64,000 nucleotides of DNA from Gilichinskyi gelida (GTDB lineage: Bacteria > Acidobacteriota > Thermoanaerobaculia > Gp7-AA8), in the NCBI GenBank assembly GCA_038040385.1, contig JBBPII010000016.1, positions 62,001-126,000 on the forward strand. The letters are read 5' to 3'. Below the pieces are notes generated by a model. The model saw only the letters and a list, made by a program, of their open reading frames with translations. It searched no databases and had not been told where the DNA came from. Positions within the stretch are counted from its first letter, which is position 1, and each line of letters opens with the position of its first letter. Shown one piece after another: positions 24,665 to 32,029 of this stretch. The position numbers were made by a program, and so were the translations under genes.

Positions 24665-25489
24665 ATGGCCACACGCATCTGTTTCGATCGTCCCATTCCG
24701 CCCGAGCACAAGCTGGAGGCGGCGCGCCTCGCGGCGAGCGAGAACAAGCGCAACGAGCCGTCGACGCTGATGCTCCCCGCGGGCGCCTCGTTCCATCCGA
24801 TGAAGATGGCGCTCATCACCGGCAAGCGGTGGGCGAACGCCCGCAAGCTCGGCGTGCACTTCCTCGACGGATCGAAGAAACAGCGCACGTTGACGCAAAA
24901 GTACGCCAGCGCGTGGACCAAGTTCGCCAACGTGATCTTCGATTACGAGGCCGGCCCGCAGGCCGAGATCCGCATCTCCTTCGTGGCCGATCGCGGCTCG
25001 TGGTCTGCGGTGGGCACCGACGCGCTCGTTCGTGCCGCCTTCCTTCTCGGTAAGCCGACCATGAACTTCGGCTGGCTGCGCGACGGCACCTCGGAGACCG
25101 AGTGGCGGCGCGTGGTCATCCACGAATTCGGCCACGCCCTCGGCGCCATTCACGAGCATCAGAATCCGTCGGGCGGCATCACATGGAACCTCCCCGAGGT
25201 TTACCGAACGTTCGGCGGCCCGCCGAACCGGTGGACGCGCAGCCAGATCGACAGCAACATCGTGCAGAAGTACTCCATCAATCAGTTGAACGCGTCGAAG
25301 TTCGACATCAAGTCGATCATGCTCTACACGTTTCCAGCGAGCCTGATCCTCGGCGGACAAGAGATGCCGAACAACACCGACCTCTCCGCCGGCGACAAGA
25401 GCTTCATCGCCCAGATGTATCCGAAGACCACTGGCGTCGCCCCCGCTGCATCGCGCAGCCATCCGGCCCTTCGGAGTGCGGCGGCGTAG
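24665..25489 (+). CDS. M12-type (astacin-like) zinc metalloprotease
   Basis: The protein has 274 residues. 'HEFGHALGAIHEHQNP' is a full HExxHxxGxxH metzincin motif near residues 155-167, and 'SIMLYTFP' supplies the Met-turn about 60 residues later. No signal peptide is visible, so it may act inside the cell or be exported in another way. AGGAGG lies seven bases upstream of the ATG. The extreme C-terminus (SHPALRSAAA) runs into repeat-like GC sequence before the family-C element at 25512. It is divergent from tsaE. Confidence 0.88.
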   Translation: MATRICFDRPIPPEHKLEAARLAASENKRNEPSTLMLPAGASFHPMKMALITGKRWANARKLGVHFLDGSKKQRTLTQKYASAWTKFANVIFDYEAGPQAEIRISFVADRGSWSAVGTDALVRAAFLLGKPTMNFGWLRDGTSETEWRRVVIHEFGHALGAIHEHQNPSGGITWNLPEVYRTFGGPPNRWTRSQIDSNIVQKYSINQLNASKFDIKSIMLYTFPASLILGGQEMPNNTDLSAGDKSFIAQMYPKTTGVAPAASRSHPALRSAAA

Positions 25490-25511
25490 CCGCCGCATGA
25501 CGCTCGCGAGC

Positions 25512-25616
25512 GGAGCGCCGGCGTCCACGCCGGCTGGCTCGCAGGCGTCCCGCGCCTGCGTTTTCAAGAGGCGGCGAGGACGCCGCCTAGCCAGCCGCCG
25601 GGGACGGCGGCGTTCC
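25512..25616. repeat. Palindromic repeat, family C (about 100 bp, GGAGCGCC ends)
   Basis: The element begins GGAGCGCCGGCGTCC and ends GGCGGCGTTCC, with internal short palindromes (GCAGGCGTCCCGCGCCTGC). It is related in length and end structure to 28649-28748 and 30098-30198. It separates the metalloprotease and NAD(P)H-hydrate repair genes, whose 3' ends converge here. Confidence 0.75.
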
Positions 25617-25623
25617 GCGGCCT

Positions 25624-27114
25624 TCAGAGCCGCCGAATGGCGAGGGGCAGCCGCTCCGCGAGATCGCTCGCCGCGAGCCCGGTGTCGCCCATCTCGTCGC
25701 GCAGCATGTCGCCGGCGAAGCCGTGCAGGTAGACGCCCGCCGCCGCGGCGTCGAACGGATCGACGCCCCGCGCCAGCAGCGCGGCGATGATCCCGCCGAG
25801 GACGTCGCCCATGCCGCCGCTGGCCATGCCGGGATTGCCGGTGGGGTTGACGCGCACGTAGCCGTCGGGATCGGCGATGAGCGTCTGGTGTCCCTTCAGC
25901 ACGACGATGCACTTCGCGGCGCGCGCCGCCTCGCGCGCGGCGTCGACCCGCGCGGCGTTGATCGACGTCGCGTCGCCGCCGATGAGCCGCGCCAGCTCGC
26001 CGGGATGCGGCGTAATGATGCGCGGGCGGCCGTGCGGGTTGATCTCGGCGGCGCGGCCGGCGAAGGCGTTGAGGCCGGAGGCGTCGATGACCAGCGGCGC
26101 CTCGATGCGCTCGACGAGCGCGCGGACGCGGGCGTACGACGCCTCGTCGTCGCGGAGGCCGGGGCCGATGAGCACCGCGTCCTTGCCGGCGATGGCGTCG
26201 TCGTCCGTCGCCGTCATCGACTCGATGGAGTGCGCGTGGATCAGCGGCACGGTCTCGCGGTCGGTGATCACCGTGACCAGTCCCGCGCCGCTGCGGATCG
26301 CGCCGCGCGCCGCGAGCACCGCGGCGCCGCTGCGGCCGGGCGAGCCGCCGACGATGGCCACGTGACCGTACGTTCCCTTGTGCGTGTCCGCCAGGCGCGG
26401 GGCGAGGTGCGGGCGAACGTCGGCGGGCGTAGTGAGGACGAGGGTGATGCCTTCGTCCTCGATCGCCGCGGCGGGAATGGAGATGTCGGCGACGATCACC
26501 TCGCCGCAGATGCTCGCGGCCGGATCGAACACGTGGCAGATCTTCGGCACGGCAAACGTGACGGTGACCGCGGCGCGAATGCACGGCTCGAACGGCGTAG
26601 CGCTTGAGGCGTTGGCGCCGCTCGGCAGATCGACCGCCACGATCGGCAGCGCCAGTTCGTTGATGGACCGAATGACCTCCGCAAACACGCCTTCCGGCGC
26701 GCGATTGAGGCCGGTGCCGAAGAGGGCGTCGACGACGAGGTCGGCGTCGGAAGCGTGAACCAGCGCGTCGTCGAGCGACTCCTCATCGACGACGTCGTAC
26801 ATCGGCAGCGCCAGCCGCTCGCAGATCTCGAGGTTCACCCGCGCATCGCCCTCGAACTTCTTCCGGTCACCGACGATCAGCACTGCCGGCACCACCCCGC
26901 GATTCTCCAGATGCCGCGCCACGGCCAGCCCGTCCCCGCCGTTCGCCCCCGTCCCGCAAACGACCGCCACCCGCTCGCAGTCGCGGTAGTGCTCGAAGAT
27001 GGCGTCGACCACGGCGAGAGCGGCGTTTTCCATCAGGATGAGGGAAGGGATGGCGAAGCGCTGCGTGGCGCGGTTGTCGACGGATTGCATTTGTTTGGCG
27101 GTGAGGATCTTCAT
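25624..27114 (-). CDS. nnr: Bifunctional NAD(P)HX epimerase / ADP-dependent NAD(P)HX dehydratase
   Basis: The protein has 496 residues. The N-terminal YjeF_N epimerase domain (about 1-210) has 'MENAALAV' and 'GTGANGGDGLAVARHL'. The C-terminal carbohydrate-kinase-like dehydratase domain (about 225-490) has 'GSPGRSGAAVLAARGAIRSGAGLV', quoted in part as 'SGAAVLAARGAIRSGAG', and 'NPTGNPGMASGGMGDVLGG', the ADP-binding signature. Together they repair hydrated NAD(P)H. The start at 27112-27114 (MKILTAKQMQ) overlaps the stop of the upstream glycosyltransferase-like gene (ATGA). Confidence 0.93.
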   Translation of the reverse strand: MKILTAKQMQSVDNRATQRFAIPSLILMENAALAVVDAIFEHYRDCERVAVVCGTGANGGDGLAVARHLENRGVVPAVLIVGDRKKFEGDARVNLEICERLALPMYDVVDEESLDDALVHASDADLVVDALFGTGLNRAPEGVFAEVIRSINELALPIVAVDLPSGANASSATPFEPCIRAAVTVTFAVPKICHVFDPAASICGEVIVADISIPAAAIEDEGITLVLTTPADVRPHLAPRLADTHKGTYGHVAIVGGSPGRSGAAVLAARGAIRSGAGLVTVITDRETVPLIHAHSIESMTATDDDAIAGKDAVLIGPGLRDDEASYARVRALVERIEAPLVIDASGLNAFAGRAAEINPHGRPRIITPHPGELARLIGGDATSINAARVDAAREAARAAKCIVVLKGHQTLIADPDGYVRVNPTGNPGMASGGMGDVLGGIIAALLARGVDPFDAAAAGVYLHGFAGDMLRDEMGDTGLAASDLAERLPLAIRRL

Positions 27115-27797
27115 GCCGCGAATCCCCACTCGCGCAGCAGCGCGGCGAGCTCGCCGCCGTCGCCGTCGGTGGCGTAGCGCCGGAGGTCGTCCTCGACGTC
27201 GATGTCATACCTCTCCGGCAGCATGGCCACCGTTTGTTGCGAGGCAGCGATGCGTGAAAGCGTCTCCTGCAGCACGGAGGACGAGCCCCACTCCACGCCG
27301 GCGAAGATGGCGGAGTCGAAGGCGCCGGCGCGGCAGCCGATGAGGTAGTAGCCGCCGTCGGTGGCCGGGCCGAGGACCCATTCGCAGGAGTCGAGGAGCG
27401 CCAGGGCCTGATCGAGCGTGCTGCGTGAGAGGCGCGGATCGTCGACGCCGATGGCCACGATCTTTTCCGTGCGATGAAAGAAAAAGCGCTCGGAGAAGGC
27501 CATGGCCAGGCGGTCGCCGAGGGTGTCGCCGGTCTGCATGGCGGTGGGGTAGCCGTTGAACGCGCGCGCCAGCCGCTCGCCGTTCGCCGCCTCGGTCGGC
27601 GCCCACATCACTTCGATCTCTGTCCGCTCCGACGACGGCCCGATCGAGGCCAGCAGGTCGCGCAGCATCGCCTCGTAGACCGCCAGCGCTTTCGCCTCGC
27701 CGATGGCCCGCGCCAGCCGCGTCTTCACCTTCCCCAGCTCCGGCAGTCGCGCGAAGACGAGCACCCGCTCGGGTGGGGGAGGGATGGTGCGGAACAC
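27111..27797 (-). CDS. TIGR04282-type (DUF2064) glycosyltransferase-like protein
   Basis: The protein has 228 residues. 'VLVFARLPELGKVKTRLA' at the N-terminus and 'VAIGVDDPRLSRSTLDQAL' plus 'LGPATDGGYYLIG' are hallmarks of the DUF2064/TIGR04282 family, a nucleotide-sugar-transferase-like fold first noted in arsenosugar gene clusters. No arsenic genes are present here and the real substrate is unknown. The start is the GTG at 27795-27797, six bases after a TATACT -10 box, in a promoter shared with the divergent SAM enzyme gene. It is coupled to the downstream nnr gene. Confidence 0.85.
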   Translation of the reverse strand: MFRTIPPPPERVLVFARLPELGKVKTRLARAIGEAKALAVYEAMLRDLLASIGPSSERTEIEVMWAPTEAANGERLARAFNGYPTAMQTGDTLGDRLAMAFSERFFFHRTEKIVAIGVDDPRLSRSTLDQALALLDSCEWVLGPATDGGYYLIGCRAGAFDSAIFAGVEWGSSSVLQETLSRIAASQQTVAMLPERYDIDVEDDLRRYATDGDGGELAALLREWGFAA

Positions 27798-27819
27798 GGC
27801 GCAAGTATATTGATGCGCC
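27798..27819. promoter_or_regulatory. 22-bp bidirectional leaderless promoter
   Basis: The entire region between two divergent GTG start codons is 22 bp, flanked by GGCGCA and TGCGCC inverted arms. Minus-strand TATACT (27804-27809) ends 6 bases before one GTG. Plus-strand TATATT (27806-27811) ends 8 bases before the other. The overlapping -10 boxes imply two leaderless transcripts. Confidence 0.6.
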
Positions 27820-28575
27820 GTGAGGACCATCGCCCTGCTCACCGACTTCGGTAACAGCGACCCCTACGTCGCCGCCATGAAGGGGGTCATCGCCTCGCGA
27901 TGCGACGCGCGAATCGCGGACCTCTCCCACGACGTGCCGCCGTTCGACGTCTGGGCGGGCGCGTGGTTCCTGCGCGCGGTGGTGCCGTACTGGCCGCCGG
28001 GGACGATCTTCGTCGCCGTCGTCGATCCCGGCGTCGGCACGGCGCGGCGGATCCTCGGCGTCGAGCGCGACGGCCGCACGTTCCTCGCGCCGGACAACGG
28101 CATCCTCTCGCTCGTCGCCGCACCGCCGGCGGTGTCGGTGGAAAACGAGGTGTTCTTCCTCGCCGGCGGCAGCGCGACATTCCACGGGCGCGATCACTTC
28201 GCTCCCGTCGCCGCGGCGATCGCCAACGGTACGCCGCTCCATGAGCTTGGACCGCGCGTCGACACCATGGTCACGCTCGACTACACGCCGCCGTCGTACG
28301 ACTGCGCCGCGGCCGTGGGGACGATCGTGGCGGTCGATCGCTTCGGGAACCTGATCACCGACATCGAGACCGCGCGGCTGCCTTTCGCCCGCTTTGCTGC
28401 GCGGGCCGGCGCGCACATCATCGCCCGCATGGCGCGCGCGTACGGCGAGGGCGGCGTCGGACCGTTCCTCATCACCGGCTCGACGGGCTGCGTCGAGATC
28501 TCCGTCGCCAACGGGAGCGCGGCAGCGCTCTTGCAGCTTGGCCGCGGCGATCGGGTGACGATCGTTCCCGCGTGA
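27820..28575 (+). CDS. SAM hydroxide adenosyltransferase (DUF62)
   Basis: The protein has 251 residues, the normal size. It hydrolyses S-adenosylmethionine to adenosine and methionine and is related to fluorinases. 'LLTDFGNSDPYVAAMKGVI' is the N-terminal signature, 'VVDPGVGTARR' carries the conserved Asp and Arg, and 'GRDHFAPVAAAI' carries the conserved His region. 'DRFGNLITDI' is the usual C-domain motif. The start is a GTG eight bases after TATATT with no Shine-Dalgarno. Confidence 0.92.
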   Translation: MRTIALLTDFGNSDPYVAAMKGVIASRCDARIADLSHDVPPFDVWAGAWFLRAVVPYWPPGTIFVAVVDPGVGTARRILGVERDGRTFLAPDNGILSLVAAPPAVSVENEVFFLAGGSATFHGRDHFAPVAAAIANGTPLHELGPRVDTMVTLDYTPPSYDCAAAVGTIVAVDRFGNLITDIETARLPFARFAARAGAHIIARMARAYGEGGVGPFLITGSTGCVEISVANGSAAALLQLGRGDRVTIVPA

Positions 28576-28648
28576 ACGCCAGGCGGAGCTCGCGGGAGCG
28601 AAAATCGCGCACGATTTCGTGGAGCGGCTGAAGCCGCGTCTGTAGTGT

Positions 28649-28748
28649 GGAGCGCCGCCGTCCCGGCGGCTGGCACGGCGGCGTCCCGCCGCCGCCCCCG
28701 ACGCAGGCGAGACGCCTGCGAGCCAGCCGGCGAGGACGCCGGCGCTCC
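28649..28748. repeat. Palindromic repeat, family C (100 bp)
   Basis: The element runs from GGAGCGCCGCCGTCCC to GGACGCCGGCGCTCC, with inner palindromes around GCAGGCGAGACGCCTGC. The end arms are inverted copies, giving a REPIN-like layout. It ends six bases before a TATAAT box serving the PilZ gene. Confidence 0.85.
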
Positions 28749-28754
28749 AACCTC

Positions 28755-28760
28755 TATAAT
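28755..28760 (+). promoter_or_regulatory. Consensus -10 box for leaderless PilZ gene
   Basis: TATAAT is followed by CACCTG and then ATG at 28767, so the expected start of transcription is the A of the start codon. A family-C repeat occupies the position where the -35 region would lie. Confidence 0.55.
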
Positions 28761-28766
28761 CACCTG

Positions 28767-29150
28767 ATGGCCACCGGTCGAGATCGCCGCCGCGCCGAGC
28801 GCACGCCGACTGCATCGATCCCTGTGCAGCTCTCCGACATCAACGGCGAGTTGATCGATCTCTCCCTCAGCGGAGCCGCGGTGGTCCACCGCTCGCCGAT
28901 CCGCCCGGGCAGCTCCGCCACGCTGATCTTCCCCAGCTACGGCGGCATCTACATCCCCTGCCAGGTGCTGCGCTCGGTGGTGCAGGTGCGCCGCGCCGAG
29001 GGCGGTCCGGAGTACGTCTTCCGCTCGGCGATCTCGTTCAACGCGATCCCGGCGGAGCAGGAGAAATCGCTGCACGAGTTTCTGCAGATTCAGATTGACC
29101 GTCTGCGCGAGAAGCAGGCGGAAGCGGAAGCCGAGCAGAGTACTCACTGA
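28767..29150 (+). CDS. PilZ-domain cyclic-di-GMP binding protein
   Basis: The protein has 127 residues. 'DRRRAERTPT' near the N-terminus provides the RxxxR motif and 'DLSLSGAAVVH' the D/NxSxxG motif that together bind c-di-GMP. The C-terminus is a charged coiled-coil-like helix ('LQIQIDRLREKQAEAEAE'). It is a cytoplasmic effector whose target is unknown; a possible source of ligand is the GGDEF-EAL protein at 15831. The start at 28767 is chosen from the -10 spacing and the domain boundary; upstream in-frame sequence is repeat. Its 3' end overlaps the convergent methyltransferase by 113 bases. Confidence 0.88.
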   Translation: MATGRDRRRAERTPTASIPVQLSDINGELIDLSLSGAAVVHRSPIRPGSSATLIFPSYGGIYIPCQVLRSVVQVRRAEGGPEYVFRSAISFNAIPAEQEKSLHEFLQIQIDRLREKQAEAEAEQSTH

Positions 29151-29844
29151 AGATCGACAGCGAGACGCCGCGCTTCGCATCGTCGAAGCCCACGTCGCCC
29201 AGCGCGCCGAGGATGGTTTCCGGACGGACGCATTCGCGCGTGGTCGCCCAGTAGTAGCGCATCATCTTTCCCACTCGCGGCCGCAGCGTCATCAGCGTCA
29301 TCAGCGCCGGGACCAGCACGCCCATGTACGCCGCGAGCAGCGCCCGCGCGATCCGCGACTGCGGCGCGGTGATCTCCAGGATGAGCAGGCGTCCGCCGGG
29401 GCGGAGGACGCGGCGGCACTCGCGGAACGCGGCGTGGAGATCGGCGAAGTGGCGGAGCGCGAAGCCGATGCTGATGAAGTCGAACGACGCGTCGTCGAAC
29501 GGAAGCGCTTCGCTGGTGGCCTGGACTTTGGCGAATGTCTCGCGCCCGGATGTGAGCATGCCGATGCTCGCGTCCGCGCCGACGATCGCGCCGGTGACCT
29601 CGGCCGCCGCGTGCGCCACGATGCCGGTGCCGGTGGCGAGATCGAGCAGCCGGTCGCCCGGCTTCAGGCCGGCGCGGAGCAGCGCGTCGCGCCGGTACCG
29701 CTGCCCCGACCCGAGGGAGAGGACGCCGATGGCCACGTTGTACCACGGCGCGGTGTCGTCGAAGAGATCGCGCACGAAGCTCTCGCGCCGCGCGGCGTCG
29801 CCGTAAAAGTTGCGGAGCGGTGGGTGGGGAGCGAGCTGCGTCAA
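29038..29844 (-). CDS. ubiE: Demethylmenaquinone/ubiquinone-type C-methyltransferase
   Basis: The protein has 268 residues. 'VRDLFDDTAPWYNVAIGVLS' and 'LLDLATGTGIVAHAAAE' (SAM motif I) with 'ALRHFADLHAAFRECRRVLRPGG' are typical of the MenG/UbiE family; the quinone is probably menaquinone in this lineage. The start is taken as the TTG at 29842-29844 overlapping the upstream lipoprotein stop (TTGA); no strong ribosome site is seen. The family normally ends near 'FSEYSA'. Here the frame continues about 28 residues antisense to the PilZ gene, probably unselected tail. Confidence 0.85.
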   Translation of the reverse strand: MTQLAPHPPLRNFYGDAARRESFVRDLFDDTAPWYNVAIGVLSLGSGQRYRRDALLRAGLKPGDRLLDLATGTGIVAHAAAEVTGAIVGADASIGMLTSGRETFAKVQATSEALPFDDASFDFISIGFALRHFADLHAAFRECRRVLRPGGRLLILEITAPQSRIARALLAAYMGVLVPALMTLMTLRPRVGKMMRYYWATTRECVRPETILGALGDVGFDDAKRGVSLSIFSEYSARLPLPPASRADGQSESAETRAAISPAPPGSR

Positions 29845-30200
29845 CGTTTGGAGCCCATTTCCTCGAAGAGCGCATCGACGTCCCGCCGCTCGCCGCGCGC
29901 GTACGCCTCGTCGATCCGCCGCGCGTACTCCTCGGCCGGCCGCTCGAACGCGCGCGCGTTCCCGCCCTTCGCTTCTTTGACCTTTTCCCGCCCGAGGAGT
30001 GAGCGGACGTAGAGCGTCTTGTCTTCGGTCGACATGCGCTGCCAATGCGCGCGATCAACGTGGGTTTGCGCGCAGGCGAGGAGCAGCAGCGCCGCCAGGA
30101 GTGCGGGCGTCCCGCCCGCACCGATCGGGCGTCTCGCCCGATCGCCTTGCGCCGCCAGCCGGGACGGCCGCCGGGTGCGGGCGGGACGCCCGCACTCCAC
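29841..30200 (-). CDS. Small lipoprotein whose N-terminus is encoded by a repeat
   Basis: The protein has 119 residues. A lipobox ('LAALLLLAC') is followed by a short charged helical domain ('THVDRAHWQRMSTEDKTLYV', 'RRIDEAYARGERRDVDALFE'). The only sensible start is the GTG at 30198-30200, eight bases after GGGAG. From there the first roughly 33 codons lie within the family-C repeat 30098-30198 and encode an arginine-rich stretch that serves as an unusually long n-region before the hydrophobic core. No ATG, GTG or TTG occurs nearer the hydrophobic core. It follows nadE and overlaps ubiE. The function is unknown. Confidence 0.65.
   Translation of the reverse strand: MECGRPARTRRPSRLAAQGDRARRPIGAGGTPALLAALLLLACAQTHVDRAHWQRMSTEDKTLYVRSLLGREKVKEAKGGNARAFERPAEEYARRIDEAYARGERRDVDALFEEMGSKR
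30098..30198. repeat. Palindromic repeat, family C, with 25-bp inverted ends
   Basis: The 101-bp element has terminal arms at 30098-30122 and 30174-30198 that are 25-bp inverted copies beginning GGAGTGCGGGCGTCCC. Each arm is itself a palindrome, and a third inner palindrome (GATCGGGCGTCTCGCCCGATC in sense) lies between them. This is the double-hairpin layout of REPIN-type elements. Confidence 0.9.
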
Positions 30201-30205
30201 GCCTC

Positions 30206-31843
30206 TCACTCCCGCCTCCACCGCTGCGCGATCGGCATCTGCCGCCCGCTGCCGAAGGCTTTGGTCGACACGCGGATGGTCGGCGCGGCCTGGCGGCGCT
30301 TGAACTCGTTCGTGTCGACGGTGCGGAGGATGCGCTCCACCAACTCGCGGTCGAAGCCGGCGGCGGCGATCTCGTCGACCTCCTTCCACTCCTCGATGTA
30401 CAGCTTGAGGATGCCGTCGAGGACGTCGTACGGCGGCAGGGTGTCCTGGTCGGTTTGATTGGGGCGCAGCTCGGCCGAGGGCGGCTTGGTGATCGACGAC
30501 TGCGGGATCACTTCGCGCTCGCGGTTGAGCCACGCGGCGACGCGATAGACCATCGTTTTGTAGACGTCGCCGAGGAGCGCCAGGCCCCCCGCCATGTCGC
30601 CGTAGAGCGTGCAGTAGCCCACCGCCATCTCCGACTTGTTGCCGGTCGACACCACCATCGCGCCGGTGCGGTTCGACCATCCCATCAGGATGTTGCCGCG
30701 GATGCGCGCCTGTACGTTCTCGTTCGCGATGTCAAATTTCTCTACGCCGAATAGATCGTTGAGGGCGCGCTCGTACGGCTGGTAGATGTCGTCGATCGGC
30801 ACGATGTGGAAGGCGATGCCGAGGTTGTTGGCCAGGGTGCGCGCGTCGTCGATCGATCCCTGCGACGAGAAGCGCGACGGCATGGCGATGCCGGTGACGT
30901 GCTCCGCGCCGAGCGCTTCAACGGCCAGTGCCGCGCAGACGGCGGAGTCGATGCCGCCGGAGAGGCCGATCACCACGTCCTTGAAACCGCATTTGCGGAT
31001 GTAGTCGCGCAGTCCGAGGATGAGACCGCGACCGATCTCCTCTTCTTTTCCCAGCGCGAGCACCGACTCGCACGGCGCGCCGTGCAGGTGGACCAGCGCG
31101 CGGTGCTCCTCGAACGCCGGCGCGCAGTAGATCGTCTTGCCGCTCTTGTCGATGACGATGGACGAGCCGTCGAACAGCAGCTCGTCGTTGCCGCCGACCT
31201 GATTGACGTACACCATCGGCACTTCGTAGCGGCGCGCGATCTCCGCGAAGAGCTCATAGCGCGCCTTCCGCTTCCCGGCGTTGAACGGCGACGCGGAGAT
31301 GTTGAGCAGCAGCTCGGCGCCCTGCCGCGCGAGCTGGTCGACCGGGTTGTTGCAATAGAGCTTCGTGCCGAGGATCTCGTCGTCGAACCAGAAGTCCTCG
31401 CAGATGCTCACGCCGACGCGGCGGCCGCAGAGGTCGATGGCCCGGACGTTGGCGACCGGCTCGAAGTAGCGCAGCTCGTCGAAGACGTCGTAGGTGGGCA
31501 GCAGCGCCTTGTGCTGCTGGTGGACGATGCGGCCGTTCTGGGCCACAACTGCCGTGTTGTGAAAGGGTTTGCCGCACCACGACTCGTTGCGGGTGACGCA
31601 GCCGAAGATCAGCGCGGTGTTGCCGGTCATCGCCGCCAGCTCATCGCGAATCGCCAGCGCCGCATTGACGAAGACCGCGCGGTCGAGCAGGTCCAGCGGC
31701 GGATACCCCACCACCGCCAGCTCCGGAACCATCACCACCTCGGCGCCGGCGCGCACGCCGTCGTCGTACACGCGGCGGATCGTCGCGGCGTTTGCGCTGA
31801 GCGCGCCGACGGTGGGATTGATCTGGCCGATGAAGATTTTCAT
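30206..31843 (-). CDS. nadE: Glutamine-dependent NAD+ synthetase
   Basis: The protein has 545 residues. The N-terminal nitrilase-type glutaminase domain (about 1-260) has 'MVPELAVVGYPPLDLL' (Glu), 'HKALLPTYDVFDE' (Lys) and 'GVSICEDFWF' (Cys). The C-terminal synthetase (about 275-545) has the PP-loop 'GLSGGIDSAVCAALA' and 'GDMAGGLALLGDVYKT'. It amidates deamido-NAD+ in the last step of NAD synthesis. A family-A repeat sits just upstream of its ATG. Confidence 0.95.
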   Translation of the reverse strand: MKIFIGQINPTVGALSANAATIRRVYDDGVRAGAEVVMVPELAVVGYPPLDLLDRAVFVNAALAIRDELAAMTGNTALIFGCVTRNESWCGKPFHNTAVVAQNGRIVHQQHKALLPTYDVFDELRYFEPVANVRAIDLCGRRVGVSICEDFWFDDEILGTKLYCNNPVDQLARQGAELLLNISASPFNAGKRKARYELFAEIARRYEVPMVYVNQVGGNDELLFDGSSIVIDKSGKTIYCAPAFEEHRALVHLHGAPCESVLALGKEEEIGRGLILGLRDYIRKCGFKDVVIGLSGGIDSAVCAALAVEALGAEHVTGIAMPSRFSSQGSIDDARTLANNLGIAFHIVPIDDIYQPYERALNDLFGVEKFDIANENVQARIRGNILMGWSNRTGAMVVSTGNKSEMAVGYCTLYGDMAGGLALLGDVYKTMVYRVAAWLNREREVIPQSSITKPPSAELRPNQTDQDTLPPYDVLDGILKLYIEEWKEVDEIAAAGFDRELVERILRTVDTNEFKRRQAAPTIRVSTKAFGSGRQMPIAQRWRRE

Positions 31844-31851
31844 GTGAGCTA

Positions 31852-31933
31852 CGTCATCCTGACGCTGAGCGCAGCGAAGCGGAAGGATCTCAGCGGGGGA
31901 GATCCTTCGCCGTCTCCGCGGCTCAGGATGACG
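31852..31933. repeat. Palindromic repeat, family A
   Basis: ACGTCATCC... and ...GGCTCAGGATGACG arms surround inner AAGGATCTC / GAGATCCTT arms. It lies between divergent nadE and the DUF5916 gene. The rest of the 186-base gap (31934-32029) shows no gene; it ends in a GAGGAAAAG ribosome site. Confidence 0.85.
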
Positions 31934-32029
31934 GTGTCAACATTCTTCAACACTACCCAACCTTTCGTACTACCCGACGTCTTAGCAACCGACCGTACAA
32001 GCTAACCCACTCCCACGCGCGAGGAAAAG

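Noticed and set aside
24641..26584. 647-codon minus-strand frame under the metalloprotease and nnr region
   Set aside because: It crosses a family-C repeat and is out of frame with the clear nnr gene; no domain is visible.
27111..27797. Arsenosugar biosynthesis gene
   Set aside because: The family name comes from other gene contexts; no arsenic methylation or transport genes are present.
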